Shown: positions 18,738 through 30,900, numbered from the stretch's first letter. The stretch is 53,494 bases of DNA from Veillonella sp. KGMB01456 (GCF_023051165.1 NZ_JALKIG010000014.1:1-53494); one strand, 5' to 3'. The notes: a model not told the origin generated them from the sequence alone. Numbers and translations are program-made.

Positions 18738-19405
18738 TAGTTGTCACCTTCTTCCTTCTTAGCAGGTGCTTGTTTTGCCTCCGGCAATACTTCACCTTTG
18801 TAGATCCATACTTTGATGCCGATACAACCGTAAGTTGTATGAGCTTCAGCAGTACCGTAGTCGATATTGGCACGAAGTGTGTGCAATGGGATACTGCCTT
18901 CACGGTAGGATTCGCTACGAGCGATTTCAGCGCCGCCTAAACGACCGCTAACCATGATTTTAATACCTTTTGCACCAAGACGCATTGTGCGACCTACGGC
19001 TTGTTTCATTGCACGGCGGAAACCGATACGGCGTTCCAACTGGCTGGCAATGTTTTCAGCAACTAATACGGAGTCCATATCAGCTTGCTTAATTTCAGCG
19101 ATGTTTACATCGATTTGTTTATCAGTGAAGCGTTTTAACGCTTTGCGGATATCTTCGATACCTGCACCACCACGACCGATAACCATACCTGGTTTAGCAG
19201 TGTGGATAGTCAATTTAATACGTTTATTAATACGCTCAATTTCAATGCGGGAAATACCGGCAATGAAAAGGGTTTTCTTCAAGAAGTTACGAATTAAAAC
19301 GTCTTCGTGAAGATTTGCAGCGTAATCTTTATCAGCATACCATTTTGCGTCCCAATCTTTTACGATACCAACACGCAAACCATGGGGATTAACTTTCTGA
19401 CCCAC
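18737..19405 (-). CDS. rpsC: 30S ribosomal protein uS3
   Basis: Forms part of the mRNA entry channel. 222 aa: N-terminal KH domain with the GXXG loop in VIGRGG, and the C-terminal domain with [13 protein letters not shown] and [16 protein letters not shown]. It starts at GTG (19405) after GGAGGGA. Confidence 0.98.
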   Translation of the reverse strand: MGQKVNPHGLRVGIVKDWDAKWYADKDYAANLHEDVLIRNFLKKTLFIAGISRIEIERINKRIKLTIHTAKPGMVIGRGGAGIEDIRKALKRFTDKQIDVNIAEIKQADMDSVLVAENIASQLERRIGFRRAMKQAVGRTMRLGAKGIKIMVSGRLGGAEIARSESYREGSIPLHTLRANIDYGTAEAHTTYGCIGIKVWIYKGEVLPEAKQAPAKKEEGDN

Positions 19406-19422
19406 TATATTCCCTCCTTCTA

Positions 19423-19758
19423 TTAAGCTCTTTCAGAAACTACTACTGTTACGTGGCTGGAGCGTTTCAAAATTTTGAAAGCCTGTCCACGGGAACGAGG
19501 ATGAATGCGTTTCATTGTTGGACCCTGATCAACGAAGATTTCGGATACATAAAGATTGTCAACATTCATATCAAAATTGTGTTCTGCATTTGCGATTGCG
19601 GAACGCATTACTTTTTCTACTACATCGGCGCCAACTTTCGGAGTGAACTTCAAGATGGCAAATGCTTCGCCGATATTCTTGCCGCGAACGAGGTCAGCAA
19701 CAATACGGATTTTACGAGGCGCGATGCGCACGTGTCTAGCGATTGCTTTTGCTTCCAT
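19423..19758 (-). CDS. rplV: 50S ribosomal protein uL22
   Basis: Lines the peptide exit tunnel with its long beta hairpin. 111 aa with [18 protein letters not shown] and the loop [15 protein letters not shown], which looks ordinary (no insertion of the type linked to macrolide resistance). Between rpsS and rpsC. Confidence 0.97.
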   Translation of the reverse strand: MEAKAIARHVRIAPRKIRIVADLVRGKNIGEAFAILKFTPKVGADVVEKVMRSAIANAEHNFDMNVDNLYVSEIFVDQGPTMKRIHPRSRGQAFKILKRSSHVTVVVSERA

Positions 19759-19776
19759 TATCTAATTCCTCCTATA

Positions 19777-20058
19777 TTATTTCTTACCGGTTGTTTTTTC
19801 ACTCTTAACGTGACCTTTGAAAGTACGAGTCGGAGCGAATTCGCCTAATTTATGACCTACCATATCCTCTGTAACGAATACAGGTACGTGTTTGCGACCA
19901 TCATGCACAGCAATTGTATGGCCTACAAAGTTAGGGATAATAGTAGAGGCACGAGACCAGGTTTTTACAACTTTCTTATCATTAGTTTCATTTAAGGCAT
20001 CAATTTTCTTTGCAAGCGAAGCTGCAACGAAAGGGCCTTTTTTTATAGATCTGGACAC
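19777..20058 (-). CDS. rpsS: 30S ribosomal protein uS19
   Basis: Head protein forming a pair with uS13. 93 aa, starting [15 protein letters not shown], with [22 protein letters not shown] and [16 protein letters not shown] start at 20058 preceded by AAGGAGA. Confidence 0.98.
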   Translation of the reverse strand: MSRSIKKGPFVAASLAKKIDALNETNDKKVVKTWSRASTIIPNFVGHTIAVHDGRKHVPVFVTEDMVGHKLGEFAPTRTFKGHVKSEKTTGKK

Positions 20059-20081
20059 TGTCTTATCTCCTTCCTGCTATC

Positions 20082-20912
20082 CTATTTTGTACGACGTTTA
20101 ACAATCAAGCTGCTAGAAGCTTTTTTCTTGTCGCGAGTTTTAACACCATGTGCCGGTTTACCCCAAGGTGTAACAGGATGTTTACGACCTACAGGAGATT
20201 TACCTTCACCACCACCATGTGGATGGTCACAAGGGTTCATTATAACACCACGGTTGCCAGGACGAACGCCCATCCAACGATGGCGACCGGCTTTACCGAT
20301 TGTAATGTTTTCATGATCAATGTTACCTACAACACCTACGGTTGCACGGCAGTTGATATGAACACGACGAAGTTCACCGGATGGTAAACGAAGTAATGCA
20401 TAGGAACCTTCTTTAGCCATAAGCTGAGCAGAAGTACCTGCGGAACGAACGATCTGGCCACCTTTACCGATTTTCATTTCGATGTTGTGTACTTGAGTAC
20501 CCAAAGGAATGTTGAGTAATGGTAAGCAGTTACCAGGTTTGATATCGGATTCAGGACCGCTATATACAGTGTCGCCTACTTTCAAGCCATGTGGAGCAAG
20601 AATGTAGCGTTTTTCACCATCGGCATAGTTAAGCAACGCGATACGAGCGCTACGGTTAGGATCGTATTCGATAGATGCTACTTTAGCCGGGATATTATCT
20701 TTAACACGTTTGAAGTCAATAATACGGTACTGACGCTTGTGACCGCCACCTTGGTGACGTACAGTCATTTTACCGGTGTTATTACGACCGCCTGTCTGAG
20801 AAACCTTAGCGAGCAAAGACTTTTCAGGTTTGCTTGCAGTGATTTCAGTGAAGGCAGATACTGTCATAAACCGACGACCAGCGGAGTACGGTTTGAATGA
20901 TTTAATTGCCAT
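20082..20912 (-). CDS. rplB: 50S ribosomal protein uL2
   Basis: Essential 23S rRNA-binding protein needed for subunit association and peptidyl-transfer. 276 aa with [19 protein letters not shown] near the N-terminus and the [17 protein letters not shown] loop (around residue 230) that holds the conserved histidine. Between rplW and rpsS. Confidence 0.98.
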   Translation of the reverse strand: MAIKSFKPYSAGRRFMTVSAFTEITASKPEKSLLAKVSQTGGRNNTGKMTVRHQGGGHKRQYRIIDFKRVKDNIPAKVASIEYDPNRSARIALLNYADGEKRYILAPHGLKVGDTVYSGPESDIKPGNCLPLLNIPLGTQVHNIEMKIGKGGQIVRSAGTSAQLMAKEGSYALLRLPSGELRRVHINCRATVGVVGNIDHENITIGKAGRHRWMGVRPGNRGVIMNPCDHPHGGGEGKSPVGRKHPVTPWGKPAHGVKTRDKKKASSSLIVKRRTK

Positions 20913-20937
20913 TATGGGGCCTCCTTACTAGACTATC

Positions 20938-21222
20938 TTAAACACCTTCAAAGAATTCAATGGATTCGCCAGCCTTCAAAGTTACGATAGCTTTTTTGTA
21001 ATCGCTACGTTTACCCTGTGTACGGCCCATGCGTTTTACTTTACCAAGAACTCGAATGGTAGCTACTTTTTCTACCTGTACGTTGAAGATTTTTTCTACA
21101 GCTTGACGAATCTGCACTTTGTTTGCAGTCAAAGGCACACGGAAAGTGTATTTGCCTTCTTCCATAAGCAGAGTTGTTTTTTCTGTAATAATCGGACGAA
21201 TAAGAACATCGCGTAATTCCAT
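20938..21222 (-). CDS. rplW: 50S ribosomal protein uL23
   Basis: Tunnel-exit protein and docking site for trigger factor and SRP. 94 aa, with IRPIITEKTTLLMEEGKYTF and the C-terminal KRMGRTQGKRSDYKKAIV. Its start shares the last base of the rplD stop. Confidence 0.97.
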   Translation of the reverse strand: MELRDVLIRPIITEKTTLLMEEGKYTFRVPLTANKVQIRQAVEKIFNVQVEKVATIRVLGKVKRMGRTQGKRSDYKKAIVTLKAGESIEFFEGV

Positions 21223-21845
21223 TATGCGAGCACCTCCTCAATCTTTGCTACGGCACCTTCAGTGATGAAGAGCTTATCGTAGTGGAGAAGATCAAAAATG
21301 TTCACGCCTTCACAAGCCAAAGCTTTAACGCCTTGAATGTTACGAGCGGAACGTTCTACATTAATATCACCTTCGGTGATAAATAATACTTTAGCGTCAC
21401 CTACGTTGAAGTTGTTAAGGATGTTTAATACTTCTTTCGTTTTTGGAGCTGCTAAGGTTAATTCGTCCAATACGATTAATTCGTTGTTGTTTACTTTATC
21501 GCTAAGAGCAGATTTAACTGCAAGACGTCTAGCTTTACGAGGCATTGCCTTGTAATAGCTACGAGGTTGTGGACCAAATACGGTACCACCACCAACCCAC
21601 AATGGGCTACGAGTGGAGCCTACACGAGCACGGCCAGTACCTTTTTGTTTCCAAGGTTTACGACCACCGCCACGAACAAGACCTCTCGTTTTAGTTGCGT
21701 GAGTGCCAAGACGTTCGTTAGATAACTGACGAACTACGGCTTGATGCATAACAGCTTCGTTAACTTCAACTGCAAATACTGCATCATTTAACTGTATTTC
21801 ACCGACTTTAGCGCCGGACATATTGTATTTTGTTACTGTTGGCAT
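21222..21845 (-). CDS. rplD: 50S ribosomal protein uL4
   Basis: Large-subunit assembly protein whose loop reaches the tunnel constriction; in E. coli it also represses the S10 operon. 207 aa, with the loop KTRGLVRGGGRKPWKQKGTG followed by RARVGSTRSPLWVGGG, both intact. ATG 21845 with GGAGGA upstream was chosen over 21866, which lies in the rplC-rplD gap. Confidence 0.97.
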   Translation of the reverse strand: MPTVTKYNMSGAKVGEIQLNDAVFAVEVNEAVMHQAVVRQLSNERLGTHATKTRGLVRGGGRKPWKQKGTGRARVGSTRSPLWVGGGTVFGPQPRSYYKAMPRKARRLAVKSALSDKVNNNELIVLDELTLAAPKTKEVLNILNNFNVGDAKVLFITEGDINVERSARNIQGVKALACEGVNIFDLLHYDKLFITEGAVAKIEEVLA

Positions 21846-21868
21846 TAGAGATCCTCCTTTCGACAATG

Positions 21869-22510
21869 TTATTTAACAGGTTTCACCGTGTTGCGAACCA
21901 TTACTAGGCTGCCTTTAGCGCCCGGAATGCCACCTTTAACTAAAAGTAAGTTACGGTCTGCATCAACTTTTACTACAGATAAGCGCTGTACGGTAACTCT
22001 GCCGCCACCCATTTGTCCAGGGAGTTTCTTGCCTTTGTATACCTTACCGCCGCCACCGGAGATCATAGGACCGATGGAACCAGGTTCACGATGAGATTTG
22101 GAACCGTGAGTTACAGGACCACGATGGAAGTTGTGGCGCTTAATAGTGCCCGCAAATCCTTTACCTTTACCTGTACCTACAACATCAACCAACTCACCTT
22201 CTGCGAAGATATCAGCTGCCAGAGTTTGGCCCACTGTGTAATCAGTTGCTTCAGCAAGGCGAAGTTCGCGAAGATATTTAACCGGTGCTACGCCGGCTTT
22301 GTCGAACTGGCCTTTTACAGGTTTAGTTAAATGTTTTTCTTTAATGGAGCCATAGCCGAGCTGTACTGCGTCATAACCGTCAGATTCAACAGTTTTAACA
22401 CGCACTACTACGCTTGGGGTTGCTTCCACTACAGTGACAGGAACGAGTTTACCTTCAGCAGTGAAGATCTGAGTCATTCCTAACTTTTTACCCAAAATAG
22501 CTTTAGACAT
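21869..22510 (-). CDS. rplC: 50S ribosomal protein uL3
   Basis: Early assembly protein reaching toward the peptidyl transferase centre. 213 aa, starting MSKAILGKKLGMTQIF, with HGSKSHREPGSIG and LPGQMGGGRVT containing the glutamine methylated by PrmB in other bacteria. Second gene of the S10 operon. Confidence 0.98.
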   Translation of the reverse strand: MSKAILGKKLGMTQIFTAEGKLVPVTVVEATPSVVVRVKTVESDGYDAVQLGYGSIKEKHLTKPVKGQFDKAGVAPVKYLRELRLAEATDYTVGQTLAADIFAEGELVDVVGTGKGKGFAGTIKRHNFHRGPVTHGSKSHREPGSIGPMISGGGGKVYKGKKLPGQMGGGRVTVQRLSVVKVDADRNLLLVKGGIPGAKGSLVMVRNTVKPVK

Positions 22511-22525
22511 AATCGCACCTCCTTA

Positions 22526-22837
22526 TTATAATTTTATTTCAATAGACACACCAGCCGGTAATTCAAGACGGGTGATAGCATCTACTGTTTTCGCATTTGA
22601 TTCAAGAATATCGATTAAACGTTTATGTGTACGCATTTCGAATTGTTCACGAGAGTCTTTATTGACATGTGGTGAACGAAGAATTGTAAAAATATTTTTT
22701 TCAGTTGGCAATGGAATTGGACCGGATACTAATGCACCGTTGCGTTTTGCAGTGTCAACAATTTTTGCCGCGCTCTGATCAAGAGCTTTGTGATCGTATG
22801 ATTTTAAACGAATACGAATTTTTTGCTGTTTAGCCAT
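22526..22837 (-). CDS. rpsJ: 30S ribosomal protein uS10
   Basis: Head protein of the small subunit that also acts as NusE in antitermination complexes. 103 aa, starting [17 protein letters not shown], with [32 protein letters not shown] 22837 is preceded by CAGGAGGA. A second in-frame ATG at 22882 has its own GGAGGAG, so a form with 15 extra residues could also be made. First gene of the S10 operon. Confidence 0.96.
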   Translation of the reverse strand: MAKQQKIRIRLKSYDHKALDQSAAKIVDTAKRNGALVSGPIPLPTEKNIFTILRSPHVNKDSREQFEMRTHKRLIDILESNAKTVDAITRLELPAGVSIEIKL

Positions 22838-22938
22838 GAATAACTTCCTCCTGTCGCTCATTTCATGAATGAACTGCTCCATAGAAATTCTCCTCCGCAG
22901 AGGCAACCTTCTATATCATAGTTTAAAAACACAACACA

Positions 22939-22962
22939 AGAGCGGCATGCAAATGCCGCTCT
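22939..22962 (-). terminator. Hairpin between tuf and rpsJ, weak terminator
   Basis: Perfect 9-bp stem AGAGCGGCA/TGCCGCTCT with a 6-nt loop. The minus strand then reads TGTGTTGTGTTTTT, an interrupted T tract. It likely attenuates rather than stops readthrough from tuf into the S10 operon. Confidence 0.6.
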
Positions 22963-23005
22963 GCGCTGCACAAAGTATAGGTTTGTGACCTACATTTACT
23001 ACTAA

Positions 23006-24196
23006 TTATCCTTCGATAATTTCAGTAACAACACCGGCGCCTACTGTGTGGCCACCTTCGCGGATAGCGAAACGAAGACCAGCTTCAATAGCGATTGGTG
23101 TAATCAATTCAATAGTCATAGTGATGTTATCACCAGGCATACACATTTCAGTACCTTCTGGCAACTGGATAACACCGGTTACGTCAGTTGTACGGAAGTA
23201 GAACTGTGGACGATAGTTGGAGAAGAATGGAGTATGACGGCCACCTTCTTCTTTAGTCAATACGTAAACTTCACCTTTGAATTTAGTGTGTGGGTGAATG
23301 GAACCCGGTTTAGCCAATACCTGACCACGTTCGATGTCTTTACGGTCTACACCACGAAGAAGAGCACCAACGTTGTCGCCAGCTTGTGCGGAATCCAAAG
23401 TTTTACGGAACATTTCAAGACCGGTAACTACATAGCTTTCAGCTTTTTCTTTCAAGCCAACGATTTCTACAGTGTCACCAACTTTAACTTCGCCACGTTC
23501 AACACGACCGGTAGCAACAGTACCACGACCGGTGATTGTGAAAACGTCTTCGACCGGCATCAAGAAAGTTTTGTCAGTGTCGCGTTCAGGAGTTGGGATG
23601 TAGTCGTCAACTGCCTGCATCAATTCTTTGATTTTTTCTACGTATTTAGCGTCGCCTTCCAAAGCTTTCAAAGCGGAACCTACGATAATAGGTACTTCGT
23701 CGCCAGGGAATTCGTAAGTGGAAAGGAGGTCACGAACTTCCATTTCTACTAATTCGATCAATTCTTCATCGTCAACCATGTCAGCTTTGTTCAAGAATAC
23801 AACGATAGCTGGTACACCTACCTGACGAGCAAGAAGGATGTGTTCACGAGTCTGAGCCATAGGGCCGTCAGTTGCAGCGATAACCAAGATAGCGCCGTCC
23901 ATCTGAGCAGCACCGGTGATCATGTTTTTAACATAGTCAGCATGGCCTGGGCAGTCAACGTGAGCATAGTGACGGTTTTCAGTTTCATATTCTACGTGAG
24001 AAGTGTTGATTGTGATACCGCGTTCACGTTCTTCAGGAGCTTTGTCGATCATGCTGTAGTCCTGGAACTGAGCTTTGCCTTCTTCAGCAAGTACTTTAGT
24101 GATTGCTGCAGTAAGAGTAGTTTTACCATGGTCAACGTGACCGATAGTACCGATGTTAACATGCGGTTTAGTACGTTCAAATTTTGCTTTTGCCAT
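23006..24196 (-). CDS. tuf: Elongation factor Tu
   Basis: GTPase that delivers aminoacyl-tRNA to the ribosome. 396 aa with G1 GHVDHGKTT, switch regions [12 protein letters not shown] and DCPGHADY, G4 NKAD, and the three-domain layout ending in [22 protein letters not shown]-type residues. Follows fusA by 57 nt; last gene of the str operon. Codon choice is strongly biased, as expected for high expression. Confidence 0.99.
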   Translation of the reverse strand: MAKAKFERTKPHVNIGTIGHVDHGKTTLTAAITKVLAEEGKAQFQDYSMIDKAPEERERGITINTSHVEYETENRHYAHVDCPGHADYVKNMITGAAQMDGAILVIAATDGPMAQTREHILLARQVGVPAIVVFLNKADMVDDEELIELVEMEVRDLLSTYEFPGDEVPIIVGSALKALEGDAKYVEKIKELMQAVDDYIPTPERDTDKTFLMPVEDVFTITGRGTVATGRVERGEVKVGDTVEIVGLKEKAESYVVTGLEMFRKTLDSAQAGDNVGALLRGVDRKDIERGQVLAKPGSIHPHTKFKGEVYVLTKEEGGRHTPFFSNYRPQFYFRTTDVTGVIQLPEGTEMCMPGDNITMTIELITPIAIEAGLRFAIREGGHTVGAGVVTEIIEG

Positions 24197-24253
24197 TTTG
24201 AATTGTCCTCCCGGATAATTAAAATTTTACTTATTGTGTTAACCCTTAAGGGA

Positions 24254-26329
24254 TTAGCCGTTTTTCTTTGCTTGAATTTCTTCAGCAATTTTCTTAGGCA
24301 CTTCTTCGTAATGGTCTACTGTCATAGAGTAGTTACCACGACCCTGAGTTTTGGAACGGAGGTCCGTTGCATAACCGAACATTTCGCTCAATGGAACGAA
24401 TGCTTTGATATGCTGGCTGCCGTTACGAGCTTCCATGCCTTCCATACGACCACGACGAGAGTTCAAGTCGCCGATTACGTCGCCCATGTATTCTTCCGGT
24501 ACATCAACTTCTACCGCCATGTATGGTTCGAGAAGTACTGGGTCGGCTTTACGAGCACCTTCTTTGAAGCCCATCGAACCGGCGATTTTAAACGCCATTT
24601 CGGAGGAGTCAACATCATGGTAGGAACCGTCAAATACGATTACTTTGATGTCAACCATTGGGTAGCCGGCGATAACACCGGATTCCATAGCTTCCTTAAC
24701 ACCGTTTTCAACCGGTCCAATGTATTCACGAGGAATAGCACCGCCGACAATTTTGTTTTCAAATTCGAAGCCTGCACCAGGTTCTTGCGGAATTAATTCC
24801 AACCAGCAGTCACCATATTGACCACGGCCACCGGACTGACGTACGAATTTACCTTGAGATTTAACGGATTTGCGAATCGTTTCACGGTAAGCAACCTGAG
24901 GTTTACCAACATTACATTCAACTTTGAACTCACGGTTCATACGGTCAACGATAATGTCGAGGTGAAGTTCACCCATACCGGAAATGATTGTCTGACCGGT
25001 TTCTTCATCAGTGCGAACTTTGAAGGTTGGATCTTCTTCAGCCAAGCGAGCTAAAGCGATACCCATTTTTTCCTGGTCAGCTTTAGTTTTAGGTTCAACT
25101 GCTACGGAGATAACAGGTTCTGGGAATTCCATGGATTCAAGAATTACCGGAGCCTTTTCATCACAGAGAGTATCACCGGTGGTTGTATCTTTCAAGCCTA
25201 CAGCAGCTGCGATATCGCCGGAGTAAACGCGTTCGATTTCTTGACGGCTGTTAGCATGCATCTGAAGGATACGACCGATACGTTCTTTCTTACCTTTTGT
25301 GGAGTTGAACACGTAAGAACCGGATTCTAAGGAACCGGAGTATACGCGGAAGAACGCTAATTTACCAACATAAGGGTCAGCCATGATTTTGAAGGCCAAT
25401 GCGGAGAATGGTTCTTCATCGGATGCAGGGCGAGTTTCTTCAGCGCCTGTATCAGGGTTAACACCTTTAATAGCTGGAATATCAAGTGGAGATGGCATGT
25501 AGTCAATAACTGCATCCAATAACATCTGCACACCTTTGTTCTTATAAGAAGAACCGCAAAGTACAGGGAACAATTTGTTTTCACAAACTGCTTTACGAAG
25601 AGCCGCTTTTAATTCATCAATGCTGATTTCTTCGCCTTCCAAGTACTTCATCATGATTTCGTCGTCAGTTTCGGCAATAGCGTCTACTAACATTTCACGA
25701 CGTTCTTGAACTATTTGTACGTAGTCTTCAGGAATATCAGTGATTTCGAATTCTTTACCATCATCGCTGATGTAGATTTCGGCTTTCATAGTCATCAAGT
25801 CGATGATGCCTTTGAAAGTATCTTCAGCGCCGATTGGTACTTGAAGAGCAACACTGTTTGCACCCAAGCGTTCTTTCATCATGTTTACAACATTGAAGTA
25901 GTCAGCGCCTACGGTATCCATCTTATTTACATAAGCGATACGTGGTACGCCATAGGTAGATGCTTGACGCCATACAGTTTCAGACTGTGGTTCAACGCCA
26001 CCTTTAGCACTGAATACTGCAACGGAACCGTCAAGTACGCGCAACGAACGTTCTACTTCTACAGTAAAGTCAACGTGACCCGGGGTATCAATGATGTTGA
26101 TGCGATGTTCTTTCCAGTGACAAGTAGTCGCAGCAGACGTGATTGTAATACCACGTTCCTGTTCCTGTGCCATCCAGTCCATCGTCGCAGCGCCTTCATG
26201 AACTTCACCGATCTTGTGAACTCGGCCTGTGTAGTAAAGAATACGTTCCGTTGTGGTTGTTTTACCGGCGTCGATGTGAGCCATGATACCGATATTACGA
26301 GTTTTCTCTAGCGAAAATTCTCTTGCCAC
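24254..26329 (-). CDS. fusA: Elongation factor G
   Basis: GTPase that drives ribosomal translocation. G-domain motifs [29 protein letters not shown] and NKMD are present, followed by domains II-V. The conserved [16 protein letters not shown] (domain II) and the domain IV tip region GGRGQYGD are intact. ORF opens at TTG 26338, directly attached to the ribosome binding site; GTG 26329 gives spacing of nine bases and the usual N-terminus [15 protein letters not shown] (691 aa). Confidence 0.98.
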   Translation of the reverse strand: MAREFSLEKTRNIGIMAHIDAGKTTTTERILYYTGRVHKIGEVHEGAATMDWMAQEQERGITITSAATTCHWKEHRINIIDTPGHVDFTVEVERSLRVLDGSVAVFSAKGGVEPQSETVWRQASTYGVPRIAYVNKMDTVGADYFNVVNMMKERLGANSVALQVPIGAEDTFKGIIDLMTMKAEIYISDDGKEFEITDIPEDYVQIVQERREMLVDAIAETDDEIMMKYLEGEEISIDELKAALRKAVCENKLFPVLCGSSYKNKGVQMLLDAVIDYMPSPLDIPAIKGVNPDTGAEETRPASDEEPFSALAFKIMADPYVGKLAFFRVYSGSLESGSYVFNSTKGKKERIGRILQMHANSRQEIERVYSGDIAAAVGLKDTTTGDTLCDEKAPVILESMEFPEPVISVAVEPKTKADQEKMGIALARLAEEDPTFKVRTDEETGQTIISGMGELHLDIIVDRMNREFKVECNVGKPQVAYRETIRKSVKSQGKFVRQSGGRGQYGDCWLELIPQEPGAGFEFENKIVGGAIPREYIGPVENGVKEAMESGVIAGYPMVDIKVIVFDGSYHDVDSSEMAFKIAGSMGFKEGARKADPVLLEPYMAVEVDVPEEYMGDVIGDLNSRRGRMEGMEARNGSQHIKAFVPLSEMFGYATDLRSKTQGRGNYSMTVDHYEEVPKKIAEEIQAKKNG

Positions 26330-26351
26330 GAATGTCAACTCCTCTTACTAA

Positions 26352-26858
<507 letters not shown>

Positions 26859-26868
26859 TTAGCTATAA

Positions 26869-27243
26869 TTATTTCTTAGCTTTTTTCGCGCCATATTTGG
26901 AACGGCTCTGCATACGATTCTGTACGCCGGCTGTATCCAAAGCACCACGAACAATGTGATAACGCACACCGGGTAAGTCTTTAACATGACCACCTCTGAT
27001 AAGTACTACACTGTGTTCCTGTAAATTGTGACCAATGCCTGGGATGTAAGCAGTTACTTCAATAGCGTTTGTCAAACGAACACGGGCAACTTTACGAAGC
27101 GCGGAGTTCGGTTTCCTTGGAGTAGCTGTATATACACGAGTACATACACCACGTTTCTGCGGACTTTCTTTAAGTGCAGGAGCGTCGGATTTCTTTGTCA
27201 AAGTTTGACGGCCTTTGCGTACTAACTGGTTAATAGTTGGCAT
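26869..27243 (-). CDS. rpsL: 30S ribosomal protein uS12
   Basis: Decoding-centre protein. 124 aa from ATG 27243 (AAGGAGGTG upstream); the open frame extends to 27318 through noncoding leader. Blocks [29 protein letters not shown] and [22 protein letters not shown] are intact. Position 43 (counting Met) is Arg (codon AGG, 27115-27117) where most bacteria have Lys; K43R is a classic streptomycin-resistance change. K88 is unchanged. Confidence 0.98.
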   Translation of the reverse strand: MPTINQLVRKGRQTLTKKSDAPALKESPQKRGVCTRVYTATPRKPNSALRKVARVRLTNAIEVTAYIPGIGHNLQEHSVVLIRGGHVKDLPGVRYHIVRGALDTAGVQNRMQSRSKYGAKKAKK

Positions 27244-27320
27244 GTGGGCACCTCCTTTCCAAACAATTAGATTTATAATTGATCTGCAATGACGAATTAT
27301 CACCACAGATATTACCAAAT

Positions 27321-27566
27321 TTAGCGCAGCACCCCGATGGCAGCTGCTTTTACTTTAATCTTGCCGGCCTTACCAAGTTCTTCCATGGAGTGTTCTTGAT
27401 TTACCGGTACGGCGTGTTTCTCACAAAGTTCAAGTATGGGCAACACCACTCGATCGTCACTGTTATTAGCAACAAACACCATCTGAACTTCGCCGCGCAT
27501 AATCGCTTTCGACGTTTGTTTAGCTCCGATTGTCTTTTTCGCTGATGTTAATACTTCGATTTCCAT
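27321..27566 (-). CDS. rplGB: L7Ae/L30e-family kink-turn RNA-binding protein
   Basis: 81-aa member of the L7Ae/L30e/S12e/Gadd45 fold, like Bacillus YbxF (RplGB), which binds kink-turn RNA and associates weakly with ribosomes. Visible: [26 protein letters not shown] (opening of the family pattern), then the variable loop [20 protein letters not shown] and the VKAAAIGVL end. Located between rpoC and rpsL as in Bacillus. It is the first gene after the str promoter, whose transcript starts in a hairpin that could be a regulatory target; that link is speculative. Confidence 0.85.
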   Translation of the reverse strand: MEIEVLTSAKKTIGAKQTSKAIMRGEVQMVFVANNSDDRVVLPILELCEKHAVPVNQEHSMEELGKAGKIKVKAAAIGVLR

Positions 27567-27589
27567 ACCATTACTCCTTGATTTTTCTT

Positions 27590-27617
27590 GTACTCAGGCA
27601 CACTCTCCCCTGAGCAC
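27590..27617 (-). promoter_or_regulatory. Leader hairpin at the 5' end of the str transcript
   Basis: 9-bp stem (27609-27617 with 27590-27598, one G-U pair) and a 10-nt purine-rich loop. It begins at the predicted transcription start and ends about 23 bases before the rplGB ATG. It could stabilise the mRNA or bind a regulatory protein. Confidence 0.5.
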
Positions 27618-27623
27618 TATAAC

Positions 27624-27653
27624 AGTTTAGCATTACTACCCCATGCCTGTCAA
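27624..27653 (-). promoter_or_regulatory. Predicted promoter of the str/S10 gene block
   Basis: Minus strand TTGACA (27653-27648), 18-nt spacer, TAAACT (27629-27624). It precedes rplGB, with start near 27617. Confidence 0.7.
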
Positions 27654-27834
27654 CAACTTTTATAGCCTTTTCACCGCAGTAAATCAACATTTTATATGTA
27701 CACTTATCCGTGTGTTTCAAAAGGCCTTATTTTTGCATATTTCACATAATTTTATACAAAATTTACGTAATTTTTCTTCATTTTATACAATTCTATGCAT
27801 TAGTTGCAAAATTAGCATACATAGATTTCGAATT

Positions 27835-27875
27835 AAATATAAAAGAGTGCCATTATTTTTACATAATAACACTCT
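27835..27875 (-). terminator. rpoC terminator
   Basis: 12-bp stem (27864-27875 with 27844-27855, two G-U pairs), 8-nt loop, followed by TTTATATTT on the minus strand, about 90 bases past the rpoC stop. The remaining 27654-27834 is AT-rich with no gene. Confidence 0.75.
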
Positions 27876-27964
27876 CTTACATAACTCTATTTATGACATT
27901 GGCTCCGGTAAAGATGAAACCTGTAAGTTCCCTCTCTACCGATGCACCATTGTCAAATTCTTAC

Positions 27965-30900
27965 TTATTCTTCAACTGCAGCCGAAGCTTCAACCGCTAC
28001 TACATCTTCGATTTGAGGTTCTTTTTTAGTAACCTTAATCTTACGATAACGGCTCATGCCGGTACCAGCCGGAATCAACTTACCGATAATAACGTTTTCT
28101 TTGAGGCCCAATAATGGATCGATTTTGCCTTTAATAGCAGCATCGGTAAGAACACGCGTCGTTTCCTGGAAGGATGCTGCCGACAAGAAGCTGTCAGTAG
28201 CCAACGCAGCTTTAGTGATACCGAGTAAAATACGTTTACCCGTAGCCGGTTGTTTGCCGTTCAAGATAAGACGACGGTTTTCTTCTTCAAAGGTGTTAAC
28301 ATCGATAGGATCGCCAGGTAATAAGTCGGCATCGCCCACTTCTTCTACCTTCACTTTATGAAGCATCTGGCGCACAATAACCTCAATGTGTTTATCGTTA
28401 ATTTCTACACCTTGAGATTTATATACTTTCTGTACTTCATAAACGAGGTAGCGCTGAGTAGCTTCAGTACCCATTACGCGCATGATGTCATGCGGATTAA
28501 TGGAACCTTCTGTTAAACGGGCACCCAATTTAACTACATCACCGTCACGTACGATAATGCGGGCACCGTATGGAATGAGGTAATCATATTCCACACCGTC
28601 TTTGTCGGTAACAAAGATAGTGTTAGTACCTTTTTTATTGTCATTAGGAACTACGCGAACTGTACCTTCCACTTCACTGATGATGGCATGACGTTTAGGA
28701 CGACGTGCTTCGAACAATTCTTCAACACGTGGCAAACCTTGCGTAATATCATCACCGGCAACACCGCCTGTATGGAATGTACGCATTGTAAGCTGTGTAC
28801 CCGGTTCACCGATGGACTGAGCTGCGATAATACCAACAGCTTCACCAACCTGTACCTGGTTGCCGGTACCGAGGTCACGGCCATAGCACTTCATACATAC
28901 ACCATAAGGGGAATGACAAGTCAATACGGAACGAATCTTAACCGTTTCATAGTGTTTAACTACTTCATCAGCCAATTCTTCCGTAATTTCGCCATTAAGC
29001 GGCACGATAACTTCGCCGGTTTCTTTGTTGATTAATTCTTCAGCAGCCGTACGGCCTACGATACGGTCTTTAAGCGGTTCAATAATACCGGAACCTTCAA
29101 CGATGGCTTCCACTTCAATGCCGTGGATATCATTGTTGCGTACCTGTACTTCCTTAACATCACTGTCAAGAATCGCTTCAATGCCTTCTTCAGTAAGAGC
29201 ACTGTGAGCCGGGAATACTTCGTTACCTTCGCTGTCAACTACAGCGTTAACGGTATCTTTGCCGAGCATATTTTGAACCATGGTTTCACTCAATGTCTGA
29301 CGAATGCCTTCATCGGTTTCACCAAGGCTGATTTTTTGAACCAAGTTAGTATGGTTAATATCGCTGTCGCTACCCAAATGAGCACCGCGAAGATCGATAT
29401 CGGTGATCTTATGATCGGCTAAAGCTTCAAGATCTTGAAGAGTCAAGATAGTTTCAGCGGCCAATACGAGTTCACCCGTTGCAGGATCTACAACATCTTT
29501 ATCGAGTACGCGACCAATCAATTTATCTTTCAACAAGGAAAGAGCCTGACGAGTGGAGCTTGCCAAACGAGCGCGTTCACGCACTAAGTCAATGCCTACT
29601 ACGTCACAATCTTCTTCGCGAACGATAACGTCTTGCGATACGTCAACGAGACGACGAGTGAGGTAACCGGAGTCAGCTGTACGAAGCGCCGTATCGGCCA
29701 AACCTTTACGGGCACCATGGCTGGATGTAAAGTAATCCAATACAGTAAGGCCTTCTTTAAAGTTAGCCTTGATTGGCAAGTCGATGATTCGACCGGATGG
29801 GTCGGCCATCAAACCACGCATACCGGCCAACTGACGAATCTGCTGTTTGTTACCACGGGCACCGGAGATAGCCATCATGTAAACCGGGTTGAAACCTTCC
29901 TGGTCACGCATCATGGTATCCATCATGGCATCCGTTACGTCTTCCGTAGCCTGAGTCCAAAGTTCGATAGTCTTGCGATAACGTTCGTCTTCGGACATGT
30001 AACCACGACGGTAGTTACGGGATACTTTTTCTACATCTTCGTCCGCTTTTTGTAAAATTTCCGCTTTTTCAGTCGGTACTTTAATATCCGCAATCGCGAT
30101 AGTCATACCGGCACGACGAGCGTAGGAATAACCTAAGGATTTTACGCGGTCAAGAAGTTCAGCGGTTTTTTCGTTGCCGAATAACTGGAAGCATTGGTCA
30201 ACTAATTTACCAACCATCTTCTTGTCCATAACGCGACCTAATGTATAATGTCCGTCTTCCTGTAATTCGTATTGACGAAGTTCAGGGTAGAGGGCGTTGT
30301 TAAAGATCAAACGGCCGGCCGTCGTTTCAACACGACCATGGCCTTCTTCACGAATGTATAAAATATCTTGCAAGCCGATTACGCCGGAATCATAAGCCAA
30401 CATAACTTCGTCAAAGTTAGCGAAGTATTTAGCTTTTTCCTTCGTATGTTGACGTACTACGGTTAAGTAGTAAGTACCCAAAATCATATCCTGGGAAGGA
30501 ACCGCTACCGGTTTACCATCCTTAGTGGATAAGATGTTATGGGACGACAACATGAGGGTACGCGCTTCGGACTGAGCTTCTACGGACAATGGCAAGTGAC
30601 AAGCCATCTGGTCACCGTCGAAGTCAGCGTTGAACGCAGTACATACTAACGGATGCAATTTAATGGCACGACCTTCCCAAAGGATAGGTTCGAATGCCTG
30701 GATACCCAAACGGTGCAATGTCGGTGCACGGTTTAAGAGTACCGGATGTTCTTTAATTACTTCTTCCAAAGCTTCCCAAACGCCCGGGCCGATTCGTTCT
30801 ACCTGACGTTTAGCAGCTTTAATATTGCTTGCCTGTTGGCGTTCTACCAAACGTTTCATAACGAAAGGTTTGAATAATTCGAGCGCCATTTCTTTAGGCA

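Noticed and set aside
23840-24796. 318-codon plus-strand open frame
   Set aside because: Lies antisense to tuf and fusA; Phe/Thr/Ser-rich translation typical of the mirror frame of a highly biased gene.
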